Of a stretch of DNA of 64,000 nucleotides, positions 24,785-33,965 are shown in pieces; position 1 is the first letter of the stretch, and each line of letters opens with the position of its first letter. The notes beneath the pieces were generated by a model. The model was not told where the DNA came from and ran no database searches. It was given only the letters and a program-made list of their open reading frames with translations. Where the stretch lies: positions 1 to 64,000 of the forward strand of contig CALUSL010000006.1 in the NCBI GenBank assembly GCA_944323425.1. The letters run 5' to 3'. A program made the position numbers and the translations under genes. This DNA comes from Candidatus Gastranaerophilales bacterium. GTDB lineage: Bacteria; Cyanobacteriota; Vampirovibrionia; Gastranaerophilales; Gastranaerophilaceae.

Positions 24785-27109
24785 ATGAATATGGTTGAAT
24801 TTTACAAGAAAATGGATACCCTTCTGAATCCCCAAATAAACACAAACAGCAGCAAAAAGGTAACAGACGATAGCTCTGTAACAGTCAAACAAAACACCGG
24901 TTACTCAACAGTACGCCCAAATGCCGATACCGCAGCCATAAACTACGCAAATAAAATGACAGATTCAGATTACGAAGAATATGTCTATGTAGAAATAACA
25001 GATGAAGAAAATCAGGTGTATCAGGCAGCAATAAATGCCGGCATGGAAGAAGCCGTAGAGCCAAACCGCTCCGCTTTATCCAAACAAATGACAATAGTCG
25101 TAGATCAGTACATGGAATATATCTGCAACCTTGGTCTCGACGCAAATTCATCCCCAATTGATGCAAACAAAATCTCCCGCATACTTAACCTCCTCTCAGG
25201 CTCCGTCGGCGATTTTACAAAAGAATACGCCGAAAATAACAAAGATAAGTCTGCCTTCATAATGGCAGATGTCACAAAAGAATTCATTAAATTCGCAGAA
25301 AAGGAAATAAATGAATACGCTGAACAAATGCAAATCAGTGAACAAAACATCAACAGTCTCAAAGATCTGGAATCAAACAACTTAAATAACCTCAAAGAAA
25401 TATTTAATACAGTATCAGAAAATGGATACGTAACCCAACAAGAAGCAAAAACAGCCAGAGAAGCTGCAACCGACTACGTCCTCGCCGCTATGCTCAATGG
25501 CGAAGAAGATATTTCCGTCCTCAAATTACTCGACCCAAAATATACCTCAAATATCAACTATCTAAATGCACAAAAATATATAAAAGAAGCCGAAAGATAT
25601 GAAAAAGTCGGAGACTTCATCAATGCAGAAAAATCATACGGAAAAGCCTACGATGCAATAGCAAAAATCATGGCCAAAGCATCAATAACAGATTTAACAT
25701 CAGCGGTAAATAATGCAGGAGAAAGCAATACAGCAGGAGAATCCTCCGACAATGATTCAACAGTAAACGACAAGCCCAATAACTCCACAGAAAACAATAA
25801 TACAACTAACAAATATGAACAAACAATCGAAAGCTTAACCAACCAAATAAAAGAACTCAAAAATATCATAAAAACACTGTTTGAGAAAATATCCGGTCTT
25901 GATAAAGAAACCGGTAAAACAGAAGAAACAGAAGACCCTGAAACTGAGCCAACAATGGAAAATATTAAAGCAAATATAGAAGCCCTCAAAAACCTCCCCT
26001 CAGCAATGAGTGGATTTGTAAAACAACTCGGAACAGTATTCGATCAGGTATTGAACGCATCAACAGTAGCCGAAGCAGAAGAAGCATACCAAAACGCACT
26101 CACTGTATACAACAATATAAAAAGACAACTCACTGAAGCAGAAGCCCGTCTGAATAAACTCGAAATAATAAAGGAACGCGCTGAGGCAATGGCAGAAAGT
26201 GAAAATGCGACCGATACACAAAAAAGTATAGCAATAAATGCAGCATATGCATATGAAGCAGCAAAATCAATGGTTGATGCTCTCGAACAAACCCTCGCTA
26301 CAGCAGAAGACCTCAAAAACTCAGCATCAACTAACCTTAACACACTGAAAACAGAAGAAAACCAGACTGCTACCAACAATAATACCAACAATAATACCAA
26401 CAATAATTCAAATACCTCACCTCAGGTAGAACCTGATCCGGAACCCGAAGATAAAACCGGACAAAATCCCCCAACTACCCCGAATACACCAAATACGCCC
26501 TCAAATCCATCAACCCCGAATACACCAAATACACCCTCAAATCCATCAACCCCGAATACACCAACACCCTCAAAACCAGACACTCCGGTTGTACAGGAAA
26601 CACCAGAAAAGCCTGATACACCTTCAGTTGAAGAGCCCTCTGCTCCGGAAGCACCTAAGCAACCGACCAAAGCGACAGGAGCGGAATATTCTGCAGCATT
26701 TGATATAAATGCTATTATTAATGATGCTGGTTTGTCATCTAAAAACCAGAATAATTGTTGCGAAATTCTCTGTGATGGAAAAGCAGGGATGACTGAAATT
26801 AGTCTGGGACAGGCTCAGACCAGTTTTTCCAATAAAGCCGGAGACGTAATGGAGACGTTGGCTCTTTCTATCAAAAAAACGCTCCAGAACAAGCTCGGAG
26901 ATAAATACGATGCAGCTGCTGTGGAATCTGCAATTAATTATGCCAGAGAAGAGGTTAAAAGTTCATATGGAAATGTAACTGAAAGTAATATCGCTTCTGA
27001 TAAGCATACAATCGTCTATGACACAGAGATGAAAAGGTATGTATATTCCGTTGGTAATATGATGCAAGACTATTTGCATCTTGTGCAGAATTATTTTTCA
27101 AATCATTGA
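24785..27109 (+). CDS. Coiled-coil protein with proline-repeat linker and separate C-terminal domain
   Basis: A 774-residue protein with no signal peptide. Residues 1-530 are mostly helical and acidic, with long coiled-coil stretches. Asn- and Thr-rich repeats follow, then a Pro-rich linker with NTPNTPSNPSTP units, then a C-terminal domain of about 140 residues (starting EYSAAFDINAIINDAG, with NNCCEILCDGKAG). I recognise no family. The ATG at 24785 fits AAGGAG at 8 bases; two adjacent in-frame ATGs are possible. Codon choice changes near 26680: the C-terminal domain uses more GCT, ATT and TTG than the rest, as if grafted. A terminator follows. A surface, structural or secreted role is plausible but unproven. 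Confidence 0.85.
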   Translation: MNMVEFYKKMDTLLNPQINTNSSKKVTDDSSVTVKQNTGYSTVRPNADTAAINYANKMTDSDYEEYVYVEITDEENQVYQAAINAGMEEAVEPNRSALSKQMTIVVDQYMEYICNLGLDANSSPIDANKISRILNLLSGSVGDFTKEYAENNKDKSAFIMADVTKEFIKFAEKEINEYAEQMQISEQNINSLKDLESNNLNNLKEIFNTVSENGYVTQQEAKTAREAATDYVLAAMLNGEEDISVLKLLDPKYTSNINYLNAQKYIKEAERYEKVGDFINAEKSYGKAYDAIAKIMAKASITDLTSAVNNAGESNTAGESSDNDSTVNDKPNNSTENNNTTNKYEQTIESLTNQIKELKNIIKTLFEKISGLDKETGKTEETEDPETEPTMENIKANIEALKNLPSAMSGFVKQLGTVFDQVLNASTVAEAEEAYQNALTVYNNIKRQLTEAEARLNKLEIIKERAEAMAESENATDTQKSIAINAAYAYEAAKSMVDALEQTLATAEDLKNSASTNLNTLKTEENQTATNNNTNNNTNNNSNTSPQVEPDPEPEDKTGQNPPTTPNTPNTPSNPSTPNTPNTPSNPSTPNTPTPSKPDTPVVQETPEKPDTPSVEEPSAPEAPKQPTKATGAEYSAAFDINAIINDAGLSSKNQNNCCEILCDGKAGMTEISLGQAQTSFSNKAGDVMETLALSIKKTLQNKLGDKYDAAAVESAINYAREEVKSSYGNVTESNIASDKHTIVYDTEMKRYVYSVGNMMQDYLHLVQNYFSNH
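26479..26571 (+). repeat. 36-bp tandem repeat coding a Pro/Asn/Thr/Ser linker
   Basis: Two nearly identical 36-base units (26479-26514, 26515-26550) and a partial third encode NTPNTPSNPSTP. A 9-base Asn/Thr repeat lies just upstream at about 26376-26409. Confidence 0.9.
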
Positions 27110-27158
27110 GGCAGCCGGCAGATTGCCATAATAAGTAAAAAATTTGCCTACAATTAAT

Positions 27159-27192
27159 AAAAGCCGGTCTTAAAAATTGACCGGCTTTTTTG
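27159..27192 (+). terminator. Rho-independent terminator of the 774-residue protein gene
   Basis: The stem AAAAGCCGGTC/GACCGGCTTTT with a 9-base loop is followed by Ts. Confidence 0.9.
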
Positions 27193-27208
27193 TTCCAGTC
27201 ACTCTTAT

Positions 27209-27375
27209 CTGTGGTGTATCAGGTTATTGCGCCGGATGCGGCTGTATCCGGAGATAAAAGACAGATAAATTCTTTTGTATTTCCTATTCTTCCCTGAAAA
27301 TTCCTGTCTTGTATAGCAAGACAAAGCTAGTCTTATCCGAGTATTCAGGAACGTGTCCCGACAGGACCGAAGCAC
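27209..27375 (-). pseudogene. Decayed copy of the leuC 3' end
   Basis: This stretch aligns with 6146-6304, the C-terminal coding end of leuC, over about 160 bases with many identical runs (for example the CCCTGAAAATTCCTGT and AGCAAGACAAA segments) and the same orientation. Mismatches and a few small indels increase toward the right end (the upstream side of the leuC frame), and no open frame of useful length remains. It lies between the terminator of the 774-residue gene and the stop of the 2147-residue gene and accounts for most of that 327-base gap. Confidence 0.85.
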
Positions 27376-27436
27376 TGGGAAAACGGAAATTTCCAGAGTT
27401 CATTTACGACCTGTCAGTTACAATGGGTTTGCATAT

Positions 27437-30400
27437 TTACTGGGTTACTATCAGCTGGATTCCTGCTGAATGATTCACTACATTAAGAAGAGCGTTGTTG
27501 TTATAGTCTCTAAATATTTCATATTTTTCGTCTATACTTTTTTTGTATTTATAACCTTCCGTGTATTCCGGAACATGAAGTTTCGAAATCATCTGATATA
27601 TTGAATTTAAAATATCCAGCTTTTCTTTTGTAGGTTCCAAATCGTTGTTTGTCTTTTCTTTTATTGAATCCTGAAGAGCGCCCATTGCTTCCAAAAGAAG
27701 TGAATATTTTGAAAGTCCGGGATTTGTTATTATATCATCTTTCAGCATGTCAAAAGATGAAAGAATCATTCTAACTACTTCGGGACGTGACGTTCCTTCT
27801 GTCTTTTCAATAATTGATTGCTTTGTTTCATCAAGCCGCTGTATAAAGTTCTCATCATTGTCACAGGACTCATCATATTTTTGTATTTCAGACTGTAGAA
27901 TGAGATTTATGGCGTTTGTTTCCTTTAGAACATCGACAATTTTGTCCACATCCTTTTTGATTTCATCTACATCAAAAATCTCATCTTCGGCTCTCAAAAA
28001 TTTGTCAGTAAGCCCGAGTGTTTCAACAAAATTCACCGCCGAGTCATTGTCATTTTCGAGTATAAGCGAACGCACAATATAATCTATCGCTTTTTCATCA
28101 CTCATTGAAAGCGGCATTCCCGTTACATCATCCACTAAATCCGTATCATGATTTTTGAATTTTTCAGCAACAAGAGCCGGATTTCCGATAGACACGGCAT
28201 CCATTAAAAGCTCCTGCATGTCAACAACTGACGCCAGAGCCATAGCTATATCCAGATAGTCTTTTGCCCTTTTTAGTTCTGTATTATACTTATTTTTTTC
28301 TTCCGGTGTATCTGCCTGAGCAATCTTGCCGTCTTTTGCTGCCAGAGTAAGGAACCTTTCCAGAATATCAACAGGATATTTCAAAATATGATACTTTTCT
28401 GCATCTTTACGGAGTTTGTCCTCCCAGTACTCACCGGTTTGTTTAAGTCTGCTATCGCCATTAGAGCTAGAGAGGGATTCTTCAATAAAGTCAGAAACAC
28501 TCATAGATACGGCATCTTGATAATTTTCTTTTATGCAGTCATTAACAAAATTCGAGACTACATTATTTAGGGCATTCATATGATTTTCTAAATTTTTATA
28601 ATAAATGCCGCCAAGCTTGCTCGCATAGCCGTATTCCATAATATTTTCGATAAGATTATTAAACACAGGACCTGGCTGTATTGCCTCAGATGAAGCCAGT
28701 CTGCCTATGCGCGTAATCACTTTGTCCTTTGTGAATTCAGGATTATCAATACATTCCTGTATTGTATCAGAGAGTTCTTCCATATCGACCCCGAATTTCA
28801 CAGAAAAAGCAGCTGTCGAATCAGTGAGTTTTTTATGTTCCATTGAGCGCTTATACTGATTGTCATTCAGAACGACTTTTGCTCTTTTCAGTTTCTGGAT
28901 AAGGACATCAAGCCTGTTGAAAAATGCAGTTTTTTCATCATCGGATACATCCTCTTTTGAGGAATAATTGATTTTGTTCTCAAGTTTTCTTAGCCCCAGC
29001 ATAGCGTCATAGAAAGTGTTCCGGCTTTTTGCCGCATTTCTCAAGAGATTATGCAAATCTTCTTTTATAATATTCTGATATTTTTCAGGATATTCCATTC
29101 TTACTATGAAATCCAGATTTTGTTTGGCAGTTTTAAAGATTTCATCAAGCGTAGACATTATACTTTCAGGCGGATTGTTCTTTTTCAGAGCCTCTGATTC
29201 GTCATACCATCTGGCAAAGATTGCTTTGTATTCAGAGAGTTTTGCATCAGGCTTAAGCGAAAGTATGTCAATAGCTGCCTCAACAGAACGTTTAAGAGCT
29301 TTATCATTAAAGAATTCTGTAGTAAACATGCCGGCGATATTATTTACAATAGTCCTTTCGTCATCAGTCAGCGCTCTATCCTCTTTTATACCCTCAAACA
29401 AATCATGCAGCCTGTCAGTCATTGCATACAGACCGAGGTTAAGTTTGTTGTTGTGCATATCAACGGAAACAGCACTGATAACATCGAGCAGCGAGTCCAC
29501 TTTTTCATTTATCTGTTCTCTGCCCATAACATCAACTTTCGGATAACCCGGCAGAACTTTGTATTTTCTGTAGGCTTCATCCTTAAAACCGTTGAACATT
29601 TTTTCATAGGTCAAACTCATCAAAGAATTTCTAAATGATAGATACAAATCGTCAAAAGTTCTGCCGTTATTATAAATAACACCGGACAGTTTTTTCTGTA
29701 ATTTTTTATATTTGTAAGACGGGGTTGTCTCTGAGAGGTCGAGATTGTTCAAAAGATGTTTTTGATAAACAAGATTTGTCACAAGCGATTTCACCTGCGA
29801 ATTTTCTACATTGTACATCTTCAAAATGTCATATCCGGTGTAATTTTTGAATGCCATATCAGCATCTGTCACATCAGCGGTTTCTTTTTTGAATTCTTCA
29901 ATCGTCATATCCTGAAGCATTCTGTAGATTTTGACAAAATCTTCATTTGTTTCGGGATTGTATTTCTTATCGATGTAATTTTTTATGGCAATATTGTATT
30001 TTGTATCTTTTTTCAGATCGTTTTCATTAAAATACAGCGCGTCCCCGACGTCTTTTGTGAGTTCTTTTCTTATCTGAGCTTTTGCACTTCTTGCATTTTC
30101 AGAATCCGGAACAACACTGTCAAACTGTTTCAAAAGTTTATTAACAAGAAAATCTATAGTGTGCGCAAGACTTCCGTCAAAGTTTTTAATTTCCTCATTT
30201 TCATACATAGCCGTGCGGGAAATAATTTTAGCTTTATCCTGTTCCGAAAGATTAATACCATTGTTTTTCAATGCTGAATTTACTATATCAACAATGTGCG
30301 CTTTTGATTTGTTAAGCGCATAGGCATAGAGAACTTTGGGCTCTTTTGAAAAAGCATAATCAAACCTTTCTCTCGCTTCCTGCCTGAGTTCATCTTTGAT

Positions 30401-33400
30401 TTTTTTAAGCCCTGAGACGCTGGACGCTTTCGCTATTTCTTTCCATTTCGAAGTATATTCACCTGACATCTCAAGAGCCGCTTTTTCAAAAGTCAGTCTG
30501 AGTGCATCATTTTCTGGCAAAGCATCAAAATCTGCAGCAGACGGAATCGGTTTATTAAACGGTGTTTCATTTATCCTATCGGTTATCTGCCTTAATTCCG
30601 TATGATATGCGTTCAAAAATCCGTCAATTTTAATTTTTTCGTTTTTTATGTCCTGAACTGTTTTTGTTGCAGCAAATTTTTCAAGATCCTCAATAAAAAG
30701 AGAATCAGGAAGGAACACATTTTCCTTTATACCTGCAGCTATAGACTCAGCCTGCTTTGGATTTCCCTGCAAAAGTGTATCCCAGTACAGAGGGAATTTG
30801 TACTCTTCGCTGCGACCTTTATGGTTGTTCAGATATTTTCTGTTGTATTCACGGGGAACAAATTTTCCGCTTTTTTCAGTAAGGTCTTCTATGTAATTTC
30901 CGTTTCTCCACTTATCATCAGTAATATATCCGGACTCACCGCCTCTTCTGTCGCTGTAATCAGTACGTACAAGCCCCTCCGAGTCTACCCAGATATTTTC
31001 ATGCTCGGAGCCGCCCCAGGTATTGTCATTAAAAAGTACATCTTTGCCGTTTCTTTCAGCTATTTCAGCGATATACTGGGAATGCAAACCTATTTTGTCG
31101 TGAAATACGCTTGTATCTGAAATACCTGAATGCGGGGTGTTCTTTATTATTTCAACCGCATCATTCACGTTTTCTACGGCTCTGTACGGTTCATCTGTCA
31201 GCTGCTGGAGAATTCTGGTCTGCTGTTCCGTAGTTAACCCGCTTCGTCCTTCCGGTCCAACCCAGTAGTTTCCTGTAATTACACCTGTTTTTCTCGCATA
31301 ATCCTCAAGCGGTTGCCTGATTTCTCTGTAGATTGAGGTGAGTTCTTTGTTTATGTCAGAATACATGAAGTTTATATTCTTTTTGATTTTTTTCAGCGTT
31401 TCTTTTTCTTCTTTTGTATAGTGATAAAGAGACGTATCAGAAATTTTTCCGTGCCTTGAAGAAAATTCGTCAGCAGAACGCAGTTTGTCTATTGCATTGT
31501 AACGGGTACGAAGTTTTAAGAGTTCTTTGCCCGAAACAATTTTCCCCTCGTTTTCCATAAGTTTTACCAGAGAGAATCTTGGATTCGCACTGTCCAGCAA
31601 ATTTTCGTTCTCATCAACTATATCAAAGGAAGACATAATATAAGCAACACTTTCCGCAAGTCCGTTGAATATGCCGCTGATATATTCAAGCTGTTTTTTA
31701 AGGTCCAGAATGGTTGCATTATCCGGTATCTCATTTGCTTTTTTGAAATTTTCAATAATTGCTGCATTATAGTAATCATCAGGATTATCCAATGCATCAG
31801 CCATTATTTGAAATGCATCTCGAAAAGACTTGAGCTGGCTTTTGTACCCGAGGTTATTATAAATTTCGCAATATTCTCCGTAATCAGGGTTGTCCTCAAG
31901 TATCTCTATGTATTCTGAAAGAATTTGAGTAAATTTCTTTTTGTCGGGTTTTGTTTTTAAAGTTTCGGAAAGAAGAGCCAGTGCGTTTTCGTCGCCTGAT
32001 TCAACCTTGTTTTTTAGCTCTTTTACCTGATTCGTTAATGCAGTAATCCTGTCATTTATACCCAGCATATAGAACAACCCGTCGAGCTGTTCTGTCAATG
32101 CCTCATACAAGGCATTTTTTAACTCATCAAGTTCCGCGAGAACAGTCTCTTTGTCAGGATTGATGTCGTATGTTTTTGCAATATGTTCTACATATGAACT
32201 GTTTCCGTTTTCTATTTTTTGTTGTATTTCATCGATTTTTTGAAAAAGCAGGGTTTCCGCATCAGGCAGATTGTAGTGAATCATTGCATCTGTCAAAAGA
32301 TCCTCGTCATTCAATGCCATTATATTTGCAGTTCTGTATGATGCCGCAGCCTCGTAGAGCATTCTGTCCTTTGCAATCTTCCCTGCCATTGTGCTTTTTA
32401 TATGAGTGCCGTCAGCAACTGACCTGTACATTTCAAGAAGATCTTTTATATCCCCGATATTTTTCTCAAGTGCGTTTTTATCAACTCTTTCCCCGTAAAA
32501 ATCTGTTATATAGTTCTTTATTTTGTTCAGTTTAACAGAATCTTCTTCGTTCGGTATAAAGTGATATTTCTTCATGTTTTCAGGCATTCTGTCAATTTTT
32601 TCCGATAAATCCACCTGCAAACCCGAAACAGCCGAAAAGAGTTCTGTCATTTTATTGCCTGAAACAGATGGTATAACCTGCTGCAATTTTTGTTTAATAG
32701 AAGTGTTTAAATCTCCGAGTATTTTTAAATCAGAATTGAGCCTATTCTGCTTTTCATGATAGGTATCGGATTTGATAAGATTATTAGCCTTCACTGAATC
32801 AACATTTTCTTTTGCCTTTAAAAGCGCCTGATAATAGACTTGTTTGTCTCCTGAATTGTTGTTCATAGTACGGAAAAAGAAACTGTCGCTAAAAGTATCA
32901 TAATGATTTGCATCAAAAGGGGTGTATACGGAAACTATTTTGTTTTCAGCACCGTACATGCCTGCAGCCTGCATCCAGTTTGTGGTAGACGCATCAACGA
33001 CTCTGTAGCCCTTTGCGAGTGCGTCATTGTAATCCACATAGGTTTTGTGAATTGGAACTTTTTTACCGGAACGAGGTTTAGTCAGGTCATATGCCATAAT
33101 CACATCCAAGTCATCAAGCTCAGAAAGCAGCATATCCACATATTTTGCTTTGTATTCGTACGACATAAGTTTTCTGGCAATAGAAATTGCCGCACACATA
33201 CCGTGCTGTTTCTGGTTTATCGCTTTTGTGTTCGGAACAGTATTTTTGCCTGTATTAAGGGCAAGGTCATTGAGCATTTCAGCGAGTACAAGAGTTTTTT
33301 TGTCATTCAGCTGGGGATTTATTTTGTATTCAGGACTTAAAAAATAATCAAACCTGTTAAGAATGTATTTTTTCTGTTTTACAGGTGTCTCTGAGGAAAT

Positions 33401-33880
33401 AATAAAATAGTTGAGGTTTCGTTCTATATCCTTTATATTTGGGTTTTTTACATCTGCAAGCTGTGATTTGTCAATATTTTTAAGGATATTATCCCTGTAT
33501 GCAAGAATTTCTTTCTCATCGGGAGAAAGCGGTTTTTTTGAATCAAAAACCTTGTGCAGCACAGGAGAAAGCTTTTCCCTCGTTATGGGGTCAGAAGCCG
33601 TAAGCGATTTTTGAGCAGCTTCTTTTAGTTTCAATTTCCAATCATGACGGGGTTTTAAGCCTGTATCTATACCCGTAGAATAAGTCAAATTCTCGGCAAC
33701 ATCTATCAAAAACCTTACATTGCTCTCACCCTTTTCGTTTGAAAGATTTTCGATAGCTTTGTTTATTCTGGAGGAATTGTTCTCCGTAAGAGAATAGTCA
33801 TTGTCAGTTTTCAGCTGGCTTACTGTATTTCTGTCTTCTCTTCTTCCTTTGAAATTAACATTTATTATTCCGATTTTCAT
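27437..33880 (-). CDS. Giant protein with papain-like catalytic residues
   Basis: A 2147-residue, mostly helical protein without signal peptide or membrane segment. Near the N-terminus INQKQHGMCAAIS places Q223 six residues before C229, as in papain-like enzymes (oxyanion Gln and nucleophile Cys). Far downstream, GLHSQYIAEI supplies H933 and VLFNDNTWGG supplies N953 before Trp, as in the papain NSW segment. The Cys and His/Asn parts are separated by about 700 residues of predicted helix, and about 1200 more follow. A bleomycin-hydrolase or C1-like peptidase fold with a huge insertion is my inference; the rest matches nothing I recognise. The ATG follows AGGGGAA. It could be a toxin or effector, or a large intracellular protease. 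Confidence 0.88.
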   Translation of the reverse strand: MKIGIINVNFKGRREDRNTVSQLKTDNDYSLTENNSSRINKAIENLSNEKGESNVRFLIDVAENLTYSTGIDTGLKPRHDWKLKLKEAAQKSLTASDPITREKLSPVLHKVFDSKKPLSPDEKEILAYRDNILKNIDKSQLADVKNPNIKDIERNLNYFIISSETPVKQKKYILNRFDYFLSPEYKINPQLNDKKTLVLAEMLNDLALNTGKNTVPNTKAINQKQHGMCAAISIARKLMSYEYKAKYVDMLLSELDDLDVIMAYDLTKPRSGKKVPIHKTYVDYNDALAKGYRVVDASTTNWMQAAGMYGAENKIVSVYTPFDANHYDTFSDSFFFRTMNNNSGDKQVYYQALLKAKENVDSVKANNLIKSDTYHEKQNRLNSDLKILGDLNTSIKQKLQQVIPSVSGNKMTELFSAVSGLQVDLSEKIDRMPENMKKYHFIPNEEDSVKLNKIKNYITDFYGERVDKNALEKNIGDIKDLLEMYRSVADGTHIKSTMAGKIAKDRMLYEAAASYRTANIMALNDEDLLTDAMIHYNLPDAETLLFQKIDEIQQKIENGNSSYVEHIAKTYDINPDKETVLAELDELKNALYEALTEQLDGLFYMLGINDRITALTNQVKELKNKVESGDENALALLSETLKTKPDKKKFTQILSEYIEILEDNPDYGEYCEIYNNLGYKSQLKSFRDAFQIMADALDNPDDYYNAAIIENFKKANEIPDNATILDLKKQLEYISGIFNGLAESVAYIMSSFDIVDENENLLDSANPRFSLVKLMENEGKIVSGKELLKLRTRYNAIDKLRSADEFSSRHGKISDTSLYHYTKEEKETLKKIKKNINFMYSDINKELTSIYREIRQPLEDYARKTGVITGNYWVGPEGRSGLTTEQQTRILQQLTDEPYRAVENVNDAVEIIKNTPHSGISDTSVFHDKIGLHSQYIAEIAERNGKDVLFNDNTWGGSEHENIWVDSEGLVRTDYSDRRGGESGYITDDKWRNGNYIEDLTEKSGKFVPREYNRKYLNNHKGRSEEYKFPLYWDTLLQGNPKQAESIAAGIKENVFLPDSLFIEDLEKFAATKTVQDIKNEKIKIDGFLNAYHTELRQITDRINETPFNKPIPSAADFDALPENDALRLTFEKAALEMSGEYTSKWKEIAKASSVSGLKKIKDELRQEARERFDYAFSKEPKVLYAYALNKSKAHIVDIVNSALKNNGINLSEQDKAKIISRTAMYENEEIKNFDGSLAHTIDFLVNKLLKQFDSVVPDSENARSAKAQIRKELTKDVGDALYFNENDLKKDTKYNIAIKNYIDKKYNPETNEDFVKIYRMLQDMTIEEFKKETADVTDADMAFKNYTGYDILKMYNVENSQVKSLVTNLVYQKHLLNNLDLSETTPSYKYKKLQKKLSGVIYNNGRTFDDLYLSFRNSLMSLTYEKMFNGFKDEAYRKYKVLPGYPKVDVMGREQINEKVDSLLDVISAVSVDMHNNKLNLGLYAMTDRLHDLFEGIKEDRALTDDERTIVNNIAGMFTTEFFNDKALKRSVEAAIDILSLKPDAKLSEYKAIFARWYDESEALKKNNPPESIMSTLDEIFKTAKQNLDFIVRMEYPEKYQNIIKEDLHNLLRNAAKSRNTFYDAMLGLRKLENKINYSSKEDVSDDEKTAFFNRLDVLIQKLKRAKVVLNDNQYKRSMEHKKLTDSTAAFSVKFGVDMEELSDTIQECIDNPEFTKDKVITRIGRLASSEAIQPGPVFNNLIENIMEYGYASKLGGIYYKNLENHMNALNNVVSNFVNDCIKENYQDAVSMSVSDFIEESLSSSNGDSRLKQTGEYWEDKLRKDAEKYHILKYPVDILERFLTLAAKDGKIAQADTPEEKNKYNTELKRAKDYLDIAMALASVVDMQELLMDAVSIGNPALVAEKFKNHDTDLVDDVTGMPLSMSDEKAIDYIVRSLILENDNDSAVNFVETLGLTDKFLRAEDEIFDVDEIKKDVDKIVDVLKETNAINLILQSEIQKYDESCDNDENFIQRLDETKQSIIEKTEGTSRPEVVRMILSSFDMLKDDIITNPGLSKYSLLLEAMGALQDSIKEKTNNDLEPTKEKLDILNSIYQMISKLHVPEYTEGYKYKKSIDEKYEIFRDYNNNALLNVVNHSAGIQLIVTQ

Positions 33881-33965
33881 TATTATTCCCCTGTGACACT
33901 GTTTTTTGCTGTAAAAATCGAAATAATTATTTTTTGTTATTTTTCAATGTTATATGAAGATAACT

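Noticed and set aside
27747-33614. Many plus-strand frames over the 2147-residue gene
   Set aside because: They are short, lack ribosome sites and homology, and lie opposite one continuous minus-strand gene.
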